Source: Saccharothrix algeriensis (GTDB taxonomy: Bacteria > Actinomycetota > Actinomycetes > Mycobacteriales > Pseudonocardiaceae). From it: a stretch of DNA of 64,000 nucleotides. The position numbers and the translations under genes were made by a program. The DNA lies in the NCBI RefSeq assembly GCF_016907655.1, contig NZ_JAFBCL010000001.1, positions 2,576,001 to 2,640,000 of the forward strand. The letters run 5' to 3'. Of this stretch, positions 36,870 to 45,724 are shown in pieces; within the stretch, counting starts at the first letter, position 1; every line of letters begins with the position of its first letter. Below the pieces are notes generated by a model, which had not been told where the DNA came from, searched no databases, and saw nothing but the letters and a program-made list of their open reading frames with translations.

Positions 36870-37822
36870 GACCGGGCGGCGGCCGGGCCCGGCACCCGGC
36901 CCAGCAGCTCGGTCACGACCTCCACGCCGGTCGTGCCGGACGTCCAGGTCTCCGGGCGCAGCGTGAGCCGGTGCGCCAGTGCCGGCACCGCGCACTCCTT
37001 GACGTCCTCGGGCAGCACGAAGTCCCGCCCGTCCAGCACCGCCAGGGCCCGCCCGACCAGCACCAGGGCCTGCGCGCCGCGCGGTGACGCGCCGACCTCC
37101 ACGGCCTGGTGCGAGCGCGTCGACGCGGCGAGGTCGACGCAGTACCGCAGGACGTCGTCCACGGCGACCTGCTCCACGCCCCGCTGGAGCGCGGCCAGCC
37201 GGTCGGCGCCCAGCACCGCCTCGACCTCGGTCTCCTCCTGCCGGCGCGCGAGCCTGCGCCGCAGCACCTCGACCTCCTCCTCGGCGGGCGGGTAGCCGAT
37301 GTCCACCCGCAGCAGGAACCGGTCGAGCTGCGCCTCGGGCAGCGGGTAGGTGCCCTCGTACTCCACGGGGTTGGCGGTGGCCAGCACGTGGAACGGCCGG
37401 GGCAGCGGGAACGTGCGGCCCTCCACCGTGACCTGCCGCTCCTGCATGGCCTCCAGCAGCGCGGACTGCGTCTTGGGCGGCGTCCGGTTGACCTCGTCGG
37501 CCAGCAGCAGGCCGGTGAACACCGGGCCCGCGCGGAAGGTGAACTCGCGCTCGCCCGGGTCGTAGATGAACGAGCCGGTGACGTCGGCCGGCAGCAGGTC
37601 GGGCGTGCACTGCAGGCGCTTGAAGTCCAGCCGCAGCGCCTGCGCCAGCGAGCGGGCCATCAGCGTCTTGCCCAGGCCGGGCACGTCCTCCAGCAGCACG
37701 TGGCCGCCGGCCAGGATCGCCGCCAGCGCCAGCCGCAGCGACCGCTGCCTGCCGACGACGACCGCGCCGACGGCGTCCAGCACGGTCCTGGCCTCGGCGC
37801 CGATGAGGTTCGCAGACGTCAC
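36866..37822 (-). CDS. MoxR-family AAA+ ATPase
   Basis: 318 residues from GTG at 37822. Walker A 'LEDVPGLGKTLMARSLA', Walker B LLADEVNRTPPKTQSALLEAMQE, sensor 1 ATANPVEYEGTYPLPEAQLDRF, all typical of MoxR. The family remodels or activates vWA-domain partners. Both junctions are 4-base GTGA overlaps, with the unknown 162-residue protein upstream and DUF58 downstream. Confidence 0.94.
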   Translation of the reverse strand: MTSANLIGAEARTVLDAVGAVVVGRQRSLRLALAAILAGGHVLLEDVPGLGKTLMARSLAQALRLDFKRLQCTPDLLPADVTGSFIYDPGEREFTFRAGPVFTGLLLADEVNRTPPKTQSALLEAMQERQVTVEGRTFPLPRPFHVLATANPVEYEGTYPLPEAQLDRFLLRVDIGYPPAEEEVEVLRRRLARRQEETEVEAVLGADRLAALQRGVEQVAVDDVLRYCVDLAASTRSHQAVEVGASPRGAQALVLVGRALAVLDGRDFVLPEDVKECAVPALAHRLTLRPETWTSGTTGVEVVTELLGRVPGPAAARS

Positions 37823-38307
37823 AGGTTCTCCAACAGCTCGGCGAGCACGCGCGGTTCGGGCAGGGTCGCCGCCGGGTCGGTGACCAGGCGGTGCAGTTCG
37901 GGGCCCAGCAGCTCGGCGGCGCGCGGGTCGTCCGCGTCGGGCACGCCGTGCCGCTGGCGCAGCCGGGCGTCGACCAGCCGGCGCAGCCGGGGCTGGACGC
38001 GCAGGGTGAAGCGGTCGTGGTCGACGGCGGCCTCGGCGAGCCGCCCCGCGAGGGTGCTCGCCTGGGCGGTCGTGACCGTGGAGAAGGTCGCGGGCGGGGT
38101 GACCCACAGGACGTCGGTGGCGCGCGGCAGGCGGGCGACGAGCACGGCCAGCGCGACCACCGGCAGCGCGACCAGCGCCGCCCAGTGGACCGGCGCGCCC
38201 GCCCGGTAGGCGGTGAAGGTCGTGGCGACGGCCGCGACCGCGCCGACGCCGATCGCGCCGCCCACGCCCACGAGGGGCTTGATCCCCTCGTCCGGCCCGG
38301 TCGTCAC
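37819..38307 (-). CDS. Hypothetical membrane protein between DUF4129 and MoxR genes
   Basis: 162 residues from GTG at 38307, overlapping both neighbours by GTGA. Two membrane helices (about 13-32 and 42-60) are followed by a helical, Arg/Asp-rich cytoplasmic domain with 'FTLRVQPRLRRLVDARLRQRHG'. No named family is recognised, but the coupled position implies a part in the MoxR system. Confidence 0.72.
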   Translation of the reverse strand: MTTGPDEGIKPLVGVGGAIGVGAVAAVATTFTAYRAGAPVHWAALVALPVVALAVLVARLPRATDVLWVTPPATFSTVTTAQASTLAGRLAEAAVDHDRFTLRVQPRLRRLVDARLRQRHGVPDADDPRAAELLGPELHRLVTDPAATLPEPRVLAELLENL

Positions 38308-38975
38308 CGCGCCTCCCGGACGCGCGTCAGGTCGTGCACGATCCGCTGGAGGGCGTCCTGCGCCGCGCGGGCGTCCTCGTCGGTGACCTCGGCGACGCCG
38401 AACCGGGCCCGCTGGTAGACCTGCCGCAGCCCGGCGGTCGCGGCCCCGTCGACGTGGTGGCGGGCGAGCAGGGCGCCGGTGAACTCGGTGGGCGTCTCGT
38501 GCGGCTCGCGGGCCGCGCCGCTCTCGGCCGCCGCCTGCTCCAGCCGCAGCCACGCGAGGACCACGGCGTCCCGGGGCGGTCCGCCGGTGCGGTCCCGCAG
38601 CCCCGCCAGCGCCTGGCGCGCGCCCCGCACCAGCTCGCCGGGCGCGGTGAGGTCGCCCGGGTCGGCCGCCGCGGCCACCGGGCCGACGCCGCGCGGGCGC
38701 CTGCGCGTCCAGCGCAGGGCCGAGACGAGCAGGGTGGCGAACAGGACCAGGGCCACGACGCCGAGCACGGCCAGCAGCACGACCAGGAACCCGCCGGCGG
38801 GCGACGGGCCGATCCCCGGTTCGGCCACCGCGGCGGTCGTCGCGACCGCCGTCGGGGTCGTCTCGTCCGCGGGGTCGCGCGACTCGTAGGGCACCGGCGA
38901 CGCCCCGTTCGCCGCGACGGCGACCACGACCAGCGCGATCCCCACCAGCAGTGCGAGCGCGAGCCGGGGTCTCAT
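38304..38975 (-). CDS. DUF4129 domain membrane protein
   Basis: 223 residues. N-terminal helix or signal, a Thr/Ala-rich extracytoplasmic segment, a central helix (GGFLVVLLAVLGVVALVLFA) and a C-terminal cytoplasmic DUF4129 domain ('AVVLAWLRLEQAAAESG', PTEFTGALLARHH, 'LRQVYQRARFG'). It is the first gene of the MoxR operon. DUF4129 commonly accompanies MoxR/DUF58 and, in some bacteria, transglutaminase-like proteins; no transglutaminase gene is present here. Confidence 0.85.
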   Translation of the reverse strand: MRPRLALALLVGIALVVVAVAANGASPVPYESRDPADETTPTAVATTAAVAEPGIGPSPAGGFLVVLLAVLGVVALVLFATLLVSALRWTRRRPRGVGPVAAAADPGDLTAPGELVRGARQALAGLRDRTGGPPRDAVVLAWLRLEQAAAESGAAREPHETPTEFTGALLARHHVDGAATAGLRQVYQRARFGVAEVTDEDARAAQDALQRIVHDLTRVREAR

Positions 38976-39066
38976 GCGGCAAGGATGCCCGTTGCTCCCC
39001 TCCCGCGCCCCTGATTTGCCGGAAGCCGGGCGGTCGGGGCGCGGTGGCCCGAACCCCCGGGGGAGG

Positions 39067-39774
39067 TCAGGGCACGGGCAGCCCGGCGGTCCGGGCGGCC
39101 CGGCGCAGGACGTCCTGGAGCATGTCGGGCGTCAGGCGGCCGGTGTAGGTGTTGTGCGGGCTGACGTGGTAGGCGCCGAAGACGGTCAGCGGCGCGCCGC
39201 CGTCCAGGGCGGGCAGCTCGACCGACGCGCCGTGGCCGAACTTCGGCGCGGGCCGGGGCACCTCCCAGCCCGCCGCGAGCACCGGCAGCAGCGCCTGCCA
39301 GCCGAAACCGCCCAGCACCACGACCGCGCGCAGGGTCGGGCGCAGCAGCTCCAGCTCGCCGACCAGCCACGGCCGGCAGGTGTCCCGCTCCCGCGCGGTC
39401 GGCTTGTTCTCCGGCGGCGCGCACTTGACCGGTGCGGTGATCCGCGTGCCGTGCAGCTCCAGGCCGTCGCCCGCGCGCACCGACGTCGGCTGCGACGCCA
39501 GGCCCACCGCGTGCAGCGCGGCGTACAGGAAGTCACCCGACGGGTCCCCGGTGAACATGCGGCCGGTGCGGTTCCCGCCGTGCGCGGCGGGCGCCAGCCC
39601 GACCAGGGCCAGCCGGGCGTCGGCCGGCCCGAAACCGGGCACCGGGCGGGCCCAGTAGGTCTGGTCGGCGAAGGCCGCCCGCTTGACCCGCGCCACCTCC
39701 TCGCGCCACGCCACCAGCCGCGGGCAGGCCCGGCAGTCCACGACCCGGGAGTCCAACTCCTCCAGCGAGCGCAT
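39067..39774 (-). CDS. Uracil-DNA glycosylase, family 5-like (UdgB type, Fe-S)
   Basis: 235 residues. Fe-S cluster cysteines at CRACPR (Cys14, Cys17), VKCAPP and DTCRPW; motif A GLAPAAHGGNRTGR and the C-terminal HVSPHNTYTGRL. The GLAPAAHG form, with no Asp as general base, fits family 5 rather than family 4. These enzymes remove uracil, hypoxanthine and related lesions in base-excision repair, useful in a GC-rich genome with much cytosine deamination. Confidence 0.9.
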   Translation of the reverse strand: MRSLEELDSRVVDCRACPRLVAWREEVARVKRAAFADQTYWARPVPGFGPADARLALVGLAPAAHGGNRTGRMFTGDPSGDFLYAALHAVGLASQPTSVRAGDGLELHGTRITAPVKCAPPENKPTARERDTCRPWLVGELELLRPTLRAVVVLGGFGWQALLPVLAAGWEVPRPAPKFGHGASVELPALDGGAPLTVFGAYHVSPHNTYTGRLTPDMLQDVLRRAARTAGLPVP

Positions 39775-39806
39775 GCCCTCCCCACCCCGAACGTAGAGTT
39801 CCGACC

Positions 39807-41285
39807 ATGACCGACAAGGACACCGGGGAAGACAAGGTTCCCGACACCGACGTCCGGGAAACCCCCACCGACGACCTCGTCACCACCCAGCACGGCATCA
39901 CCGTCAAGCGGCGCAAGCTGAACTACACGACGACCACCGGTCGGGTGGTGCTGCGCAAGGAGGTGCTGACCGACGGCAAGTTCGACGGCCACCTGGCCAA
40001 GGCCGAGGTGTTCCTCACCGCCTACACCCTCGACGGCGCGGACGCGGCCAAGCGGCCGGTGACCTTCGCGTTCAACGGCGGCCCCGGCTCGTCGAGCGTG
40101 TGGCTGCACCTGGGGCTGCTCGGGCCGCGCCGGGTGGTGTCCGGCGACGTGGGCGAGCTGGCGCCGCCGCCGTACGACCTGGTGGACAACCCGGAGACGC
40201 TGCTCGCGCACAGCGACCTGGTGTTCATCGACCCGGTCTCGACCGGGTTCTCCCGGGCGGTCAAGGGCGGGAAGCCGGGCGAGTTCCACGGGTTCCAGGG
40301 CGACCTGGAGTCGGTCGGCGAGGTGATCCGCCTGTGGACCTCGCGCAACGGCCGGTGGCTGTCGCCGAAGTTCCTCGCCGGCGAGTCCTACGGCACGACC
40401 CGCGCGGCGGCGCTGGCCGAGCACCTCCAGGTCCGCTACGGCATGTACCTCAACGGGCTGATGCTCATCTCGTCGGTGCTGGACTTCGCGACCCTGGACT
40501 TCAGCGAGGGCAACGACCTGCCGCACGCGCTGTTCCTGCCCACGTACGCGGCGATCGCGCACTACCACGGCCTGCACGGCGACCGGCCGCTGGAGGACGT
40601 GCTCGCCGAGGCCGAGGAGTTCGCGTCCCGCGACTACCCGTGGGCGCTGGCGCGCGGCCACCGGCTGACCGCCGAGGAGCGCGCTTCGGCGGTGTCCCGG
40701 TACGCGGCGCTGACCGGGCTGTCGGAGGACTACGTCGACCGGGTCGACCTGCGGGTGGAGCACGTCCGGTTCTTCACCGAGGTGCTGCGGTCGCAGCGCA
40801 AGGTGGTCGGCCGGCTGGACTCCCGGTTCACCGGCGCGGACGTCGACTACGGCCGCGAGCTGTTCAGCGAGGACCCGTCGTACTCGGCCATCATGGGGCC
40901 GTACACCGCCGCGCTGAACCACTACCTGCGGGTGGAGCTGGAGTACGAGAACGACCTGCCCTACGAGATCCTGACCCGGTCCGTGCACCCCTGGTCCTAC
41001 AAGGAGTTCGAGGGGACGCACGTCACCGTGGCGAACAAGCTCTCGGCGGCGATGCGCGCCAACCCGGACCTGAAGGTGCACATCGCGTACGGCCACTACG
41101 ACGGCGCGACGCCGTACTACGCGGCCGAGCACGTGGTGGCGCACCTGCGGATCCCGGCCGAGCTGCACGACAACATCGAGTCGGCCTACTACCCCGCCGG
41201 GCACATGATGTACGTGCACGAGCCTTCGCGGGTGCAGCAGTCGAAGGACCTCGCCGCGTTCGTGCAGTCCGCGTCGAACCGCTGA
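39807..41285 (+). CDS. Serine carboxypeptidase-like protein (peptidase family S10)
   Basis: 492 residues. Alpha/beta-hydrolase fold with AFNGGPGSSSVW (oxyanion region), GESYGTTRA (catalytic Ser), YGHYDGATPYY (Asp) and PAGHMMYVHE (His). No signal peptide is visible, unusual as eukaryotic S10 enzymes are lysosomal or vacuolar. The acidic N-terminus has no hydrophobic stretch, so it is probably cytosolic. Divergent from the UDG gene with 32 bases between start codons. Confidence 0.9.
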   Translation: MTDKDTGEDKVPDTDVRETPTDDLVTTQHGITVKRRKLNYTTTTGRVVLRKEVLTDGKFDGHLAKAEVFLTAYTLDGADAAKRPVTFAFNGGPGSSSVWLHLGLLGPRRVVSGDVGELAPPPYDLVDNPETLLAHSDLVFIDPVSTGFSRAVKGGKPGEFHGFQGDLESVGEVIRLWTSRNGRWLSPKFLAGESYGTTRAAALAEHLQVRYGMYLNGLMLISSVLDFATLDFSEGNDLPHALFLPTYAAIAHYHGLHGDRPLEDVLAEAEEFASRDYPWALARGHRLTAEERASAVSRYAALTGLSEDYVDRVDLRVEHVRFFTEVLRSQRKVVGRLDSRFTGADVDYGRELFSEDPSYSAIMGPYTAALNHYLRVELEYENDLPYEILTRSVHPWSYKEFEGTHVTVANKLSAAMRANPDLKVHIAYGHYDGATPYYAAEHVVAHLRIPAELHDNIESAYYPAGHMMYVHEPSRVQQSKDLAAFVQSASNR

Positions 41286-41302
41286 GGCGCGCGAGTCGAG
41301 GC

Positions 41303-41337
41303 GGGTGGCGCGCGCCGGTCCCCGGCGCGCGCCACCC
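41303..41337. terminator. Strong terminator hairpin after the S10 peptidase gene
   Basis: Perfect 16-bp stem (303-318 with 322-337) with a 3-base loop, between the convergent S10 and Sel1-repeat genes. Confidence 0.85.
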
Positions 41338-41363
41338 GGTCCTGTTCGGACTGTCCTGTTCAG

Positions 41364-41771
41364 TCAGTTGATCAGCCGGTTCAGGGCGGCCAGGTTCGCC
41401 GCCGCGCCCGCGTCGCCCAGCGCCGCCGCCGCGCCGTACCAGCGCCGGGCGAGGTCGGTGTCACCGAGGAAGTCGTGGACGTCGCCCAGCACGGCCATCG
41501 CCCCCGCGTCACCCCCGTCCGCGGCCCTCGTGAGCCACGGCAGCGCCGCCTGCTCGTCCTGCCGCACGTGCCACAGGAACGCGCCCAGCTCCGCCACGCC
41601 GCGCAGGTTGCCGGCACGGGCCGCCTGCCCGAGCCAGCGCTCGACCTCCGCGTGCGGGTCGCCGTCCTCCTCGTCGCCGGTGATGCCACCCTCCAGCAGC
41701 AGGGCCAGCTCGACCATCGCGTCGGCGTCCCCGCCGCGGGCGGCGGCGTGCAGTGCGGTGCGGTCGGTCAT
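41364..41771 (-). CDS. Sel1-like repeat protein
   Basis: 135 residues of short alpha-helical repeats ('AAARGGDADAMVELALLLEGG', 'AARAGNLRGVAELGAFLW', 'AADGGDAGAMAVLGDVHDFLGD', 'AAALGDAGAAANLAAL'), the pattern of Sel1/TPR repeats that mediate protein contacts. It lies 42 bases after the ABC importer operon on the same strand and may be its distal gene. Confidence 0.82.
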   Translation of the reverse strand: MTDRTALHAAARGGDADAMVELALLLEGGITGDEEDGDPHAEVERWLGQAARAGNLRGVAELGAFLWHVRQDEQAALPWLTRAADGGDAGAMAVLGDVHDFLGDTDLARRWYGAAAALGDAGAAANLAALNRLIN

Positions 41772-41813
41772 CGGGTGTCCTCCCGGTCACGGCGCGGTCG
41801 GGCGCCCTCGCGC

Positions 41814-42806
41814 TCACGGCACAACGGAGCGCTCCTCCGCGAAGTGGCAGGCGCTGGGGTGGCCGCCCCGGTCCACCAGCGCCGGCTCCTCCCGCGCGCA
41901 GATGTCCTGCGCCTTCCAGCACCTCGTGCGGAACCGGCAGCCCGACGGCGGGTCGATCGGCGAGGGCACGTCGCCGGTCAGCCGGATCACGTCCCGCTGC
42001 CCGCGCAGCTCCGGGTCGGCCACCGGCACGGCCGACAGCAGCGCCTGGGTGTACGGGTGGGTGGGGTGGCGGTAGATCTCCTCCTCGGTGCCGATCTCCA
42101 CGATCTTGCCGAGGTACATCACGGCCACCCGGTCGGACAGGTGCCGCACCACCGACAGGTCGTGCGCGATGAACACGTACGCGAGGCCGAACTCGGCCTG
42201 CAGCTCCCGCAGCAGGTTCATCACCTGCGCCTGGATCGACACGTCCAGCGCGGACACCGGCTCGTCGCACACGATCACCTTGGGCCGCAGCGCGAGCGCC
42301 CGCGCGATCCCGACGCGCTGCCGCTGGCCGCCCGAGAACTGGTGCGGGTAGCGGTTGATGTGCTCGGGGTTGAGCCCGACCACGTCGAGCAGCTCGCGGA
42401 CCCGCGCGGCGCGCGACCCCCTGGGCGCGACCTCCGGGTGGATCTCGAACGGCTCGCCCACGATGTCGCCCACCGTCATGCGCGGGTTCAGCGACGTGTA
42501 CGGGTCCTGGAGCACGATCTGCATGTTGCGCCGCAGGTCGCGCAAGGCGTTGCCGCGCAAGGAGAACATCGGCTCGCCCTCGAAGAGGGCATCCCCCGAG
42601 GTCGGCGGCTCCAGCCGCATCAGCACCTGCGCCAGGGTGGACTTCCCGCAGCCCGACTCGCCCACGACGCCGAGCGTCTCGCCCGCCGAGAGCGTGAACG
42701 ACACGCCGTCCACCGCCCGCACGTGGCCGATGGTCCGCTTGAACAGCACGCCCCGGGTCACCGGGAAGTGCTTGACCAGGTCCCGGACCTCCAGCAGTTC
42801 AGCCAT
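41814..42806 (-). CDS. Oligopeptide/dipeptide ABC importer ATPase (DppF/OppF type)
   Basis: 330 residues. Walker [14 protein letters not shown]-loop [15 protein letters not shown] signature [14 protein letters not shown], Walker [13 protein letters not shown], and the C-terminal oligopeptide-transporter extension with cysteines ([14 protein letters not shown]). It overlaps the previous ATPase gene by 8 bases. It powers import with the DppD-type partner. Confidence 0.93.
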   Translation of the reverse strand: MAELLEVRDLVKHFPVTRGVLFKRTIGHVRAVDGVSFTLSAGETLGVVGESGCGKSTLAQVLMRLEPPTSGDALFEGEPMFSLRGNALRDLRRNMQIVLQDPYTSLNPRMTVGDIVGEPFEIHPEVAPRGSRAARVRELLDVVGLNPEHINRYPHQFSGGQRQRVGIARALALRPKVIVCDEPVSALDVSIQAQVMNLLRELQAEFGLAYVFIAHDLSVVRHLSDRVAVMYLGKIVEIGTEEEIYRHPTHPYTQALLSAVPVADPELRGQRDVIRLTGDVPSPIDPPSGCRFRTRCWKAQDICAREEPALVDRGGHPSACHFAEERSVVP

Positions 42807-43779
42807 GGAGCACCTCCGCCGCGAAGTGGCACGCGCTGACCCGCCCCGGCCCCAGCGGGACCTCGGCGGGCACGTCCACCGAGCACACGTCCCGGGCGCG
42901 CGGGCAGCGCGGGTGGAACGGGCAGCCCGGCGGGATGCGCAGCAGGTTGGGCGGCAGCCCCTTGATCGTGTCCAGCGCCGCCCCCTTGCCGTCCAGCCGC
43001 GGCAGCGACCTCATCAGCGCCTCCGTGTACGGGTGGCCCGGCGCGCGGAACAGCGACCGCGCGTCGGCCTGCTCGACGATGCGGCCCGCGTACATGACGA
43101 CGATCCGGTCCGCGACCTCCGCGACCACGCCCAGGTCGTGCGTGATCAGCACCAGGCCCATCCGCCGCTCCCGCTGGATCTCCGCCAGCAGGTCCATGAT
43201 CTGCGCCTGCACCGTCACGTCCAGCGCCGTGGTCGGCTCGTCCGCGATCAGCACCTCCGGGTCCAGCGCGAGCGACATCGCGATCATCGCCCGCTGCCGC
43301 ATCCCGCCGGAGAACTGGTGCGGGTACTCGCGCACCCGCTGCCGCGCGTGCGGGATGCGCACCAGGTCCAGCAGCTCCACGGCCCGCTTGCGCGCGTCGG
43401 CGCGGCTCATCCCCCGCCGCAGCCGCAGCTGCTCCTCGATCTGGAACCCCACGGTGAACACCGGGTTCAACGCCGACAGCGCGTCCTGGAAGATCATCGC
43501 GATGCCCTCGGCGCGCACCTCCCGCCGCCGCTGCTCGCTCGCCGCCAGCAGGTCCTCGCCGTGGAACCGCACCGCACCGCGCGTCACGAAGGCGGGCGGG
43601 GTGTCCAGGATGCCCATGACCGCCTGCGCGGTCACGCTCTTGCCGGAGCCGGACTCGCCCAGCACCGCCAGGGTCTCCCCCGCGTCGACGTGGTAGCCCA
43701 CCCCGTTGAGCACCCGCGCCACGCCGTCGCGCGTGCGGAACTCGACGTGCAGGTCCTCGACCTCCAACAACGCCGTCAC
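42799..43779 (-). CDS. Oligopeptide/dipeptide ABC importer ATPase (DppD/OppD type)
   Basis: 326 residues from GTG. Walker [13 protein letters not shown], '[15 protein letters not shown]', signature [14 protein letters not shown], Walker [13 protein letters not shown], and the C-terminal [14 protein letters not shown] motif, which holds a cluster or metal in some family members. It starts 10 bases after the DppC-type gene. Confidence 0.93.
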   Translation of the reverse strand: MTALLEVEDLHVEFRTRDGVARVLNGVGYHVDAGETLAVLGESGSGKSVTAQAVMGILDTPPAFVTRGAVRFHGEDLLAASEQRRREVRAEGIAMIFQDALSALNPVFTVGFQIEEQLRLRRGMSRADARKRAVELLDLVRIPHARQRVREYPHQFSGGMRQRAMIAMSLALDPEVLIADEPTTALDVTVQAQIMDLLAEIQRERRMGLVLITHDLGVVAEVADRIVVMYAGRIVEQADARSLFRAPGHPYTEALMRSLPRLDGKGAALDTIKGLPPNLLRIPPGCPFHPRCPRARDVCSVDVPAEVPLGPGRVSACHFAAEVLHG

Positions 43780-43789
43780 CAGCAGCCTC

Positions 43790-44689
43790 CTACCGGAGTT
43801 TCGGGTCGAGGGCTTCGCGCACCGCGTCGCCCAGCATCACGAACGCGAGCACCGTGGCGGTCAGGAAACCCGCCGGGAACAGCAGGGCGTGCGGCGCGAC
43901 CCGCAGGTAGTCCTTGGCGCTGTTGATCATCACACCCCACGACACGACCGGCTGCCGCAGCCCGATGCCCAGGTAGGACAGCGTCGCCTCGGCCCCGATG
44001 AACGCCCCCAGCGCGATCGTGGAGTACACCAGCACGGGCGCGATGCAGTTGGGCAGCATGTGCTTGGTGATGATCCGCCGCGGCGAGGCGCCCAGCGCCC
44101 GCGCCGCCTTCACGTAGTCCTGCTGCTTGGCCGCGATCGCCGTGGACCGCATGATGCGCATCGACACCGGCCACGACAGCACCGCCAGGGACAGCACGAC
44201 CTGCGCCACGATCCGCACCGGGCCGGGGTCGCCGTCCGCGTTCAGCGTGGTCAGGATGACGATCGCGCCGAGCACGAACGGCACGCCGACGAAGACGTCC
44301 GCGATCCGCGACACCACCGCGTCCAGCCAGCCGCCGTAGAACCCGGCCAGCAGCCCGATCGTCGCGCCCACCAGAACCACGCCGCCCGTCGCCAGCACGC
44401 CGACCACGATGGACGCCCGCGCGCCGTGGACCACCCGCGCGTAGACGTCGTAGCCCTGGTTGTCGTAGCCGAACCACGCCTTGGCCGAGGGCGGCTCGTA
44501 GTTGCGCGACAGCAGCCCCTGCGTCGGGTCGGCGGAGGTGAACAGCCCCGGGAACAGGGCCATCAGCACCACCAGCAGGATGATCGACGTCGACACCCAG
44601 AACAGCGGCCGGGCGCGCAGCACGTGCCACGCGTCGCCGACCAGGCCGCGGGGCTTGTCCGGCGCCAGCACCGCGATGTGCTCAGTCAT
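43790..44689 (-). CDS. ABC importer permease (DppC/OppC type)
   Basis: 299 residues, about six membrane helices. The N-terminal OppC region ('YDNQGYDVYARVVHGARASIVVG') and the EAA loop ('AARALGASPRRIITKHMLPN') for coupling to the ATPases are clear. The start overlaps the DppB gene by 8 bases. Confidence 0.93.
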   Translation of the reverse strand: MTEHIAVLAPDKPRGLVGDAWHVLRARPLFWVSTSIILLVVLMALFPGLFTSADPTQGLLSRNYEPPSAKAWFGYDNQGYDVYARVVHGARASIVVGVLATGGVVLVGATIGLLAGFYGGWLDAVVSRIADVFVGVPFVLGAIVILTTLNADGDPGPVRIVAQVVLSLAVLSWPVSMRIMRSTAIAAKQQDYVKAARALGASPRRIITKHMLPNCIAPVLVYSTIALGAFIGAEATLSYLGIGLRQPVVSWGVMINSAKDYLRVAPHALLFPAGFLTATVLAFVMLGDAVREALDPKLR

Positions 44690-45605
44690 AGCGAATCCTC
44701 GGGTCGAGCACGGCGTAGAGCAGGTCCACCAGCAGCGTCATCAGCAGGTAGACCAGCACCAGGATGGTGACCACGCCGGTCACCATCGCGCCGTCCTTGG
44801 CTAGGATCGAGCGGAACACCAACCCGCCCACGCCGGGCACGTTGAAGATGCCCTCGGTGACGATCGCCCCGCCCAGGAACGCGCCCAGGTCGGTGCCCAG
44901 GAACGTGATCACCGGGATCAGCGAGTTGCGCAGCAGGTGCACGCCCACCACCCGCTTGGTGGGCAACCCCTTGGCCAGCGCGGTCCGCACGTAGTCGGCC
45001 CGCCGGTTCTCGGCGATGCCGGCGCGCGCGAGCCGGGCCACGTAGGCCATCGACAGCGACGCCAGCACGAACCCGGGCACCACGAGGTTGCCGAACGTCG
45101 GTGACGTGACCGTCGGCGAGATCAGGCCCAGTTGCAGGCCGAACACCAGCTGCACCACGTACCCGGTGACGAACACCGGCACGGAGATCAGGAACAGCGT
45201 CGACACCAGCACCAGGGTGTCCAGGAACCCCCGGTTGCGCAGCCCGCTCACCACGCCGGCCGTGATGCCGATGACCGCCTCGACCAGCAGCGCCACCAGC
45301 GCCAGCCGCAGCGTCACCGGGAACGCGGTGGCGATCTGGTCGCCCACCGACAGACCGGACGAGGTCACGCCGAAATCGCCCCGCACCAGCATCCACAGGT
45401 ACTTCCCGTACTGCACGAGCAGCGGGTCGTCCAGGTTGAACTTCTCCCGCATCATGGCGATGTAGGTCTCCGGGCAGTCCCGCTCGCCGCACTTGCCCGC
45501 GAACGGGTCGCCCGGCACCGCCCACACCATCGCGTAGATCAGGAACGTGGTCCCCAGGAACACCGGGACCATCTGCAACAGCCTGCGCAGGACGTAGAAG
45601 CCCAC
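44682..45605 (-). CDS. ABC importer permease (DppB/OppB type)
   Basis: 307 residues, six membrane helices. N-terminal 'MGFYVLRRLLQMVPVFLGTTF' and EAA loop ('RTALAKGLPTKRVVGVHLLRN') are typical. A Cys pair (GKCGERDCPETY) lies in the first periplasmic loop. It follows the substrate-binding lipoprotein gene by 119 bases containing GC-rich inverted repeats, which may reduce read-through relative to the binding protein. Confidence 0.93.
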   Translation of the reverse strand: MGFYVLRRLLQMVPVFLGTTFLIYAMVWAVPGDPFAGKCGERDCPETYIAMMREKFNLDDPLLVQYGKYLWMLVRGDFGVTSSGLSVGDQIATAFPVTLRLALVALLVEAVIGITAGVVSGLRNRGFLDTLVLVSTLFLISVPVFVTGYVVQLVFGLQLGLISPTVTSPTFGNLVVPGFVLASLSMAYVARLARAGIAENRRADYVRTALAKGLPTKRVVGVHLLRNSLIPVITFLGTDLGAFLGGAIVTEGIFNVPGVGGLVFRSILAKDGAMVTGVVTILVLVYLLMTLLVDLLYAVLDPRIRYD

Positions 45606-45724
45606 CGCCAGCCCCTTCGATCTCTCCAGCGGCGGGCCGCGCCGGGGCCGGGCCCCGCGCCGCGGTCACCCGCGCGCGGGGCCCGACCCGCCGGTCGCCG
45701 ACCCGCCGAAGCCGGTTCGGCCCG

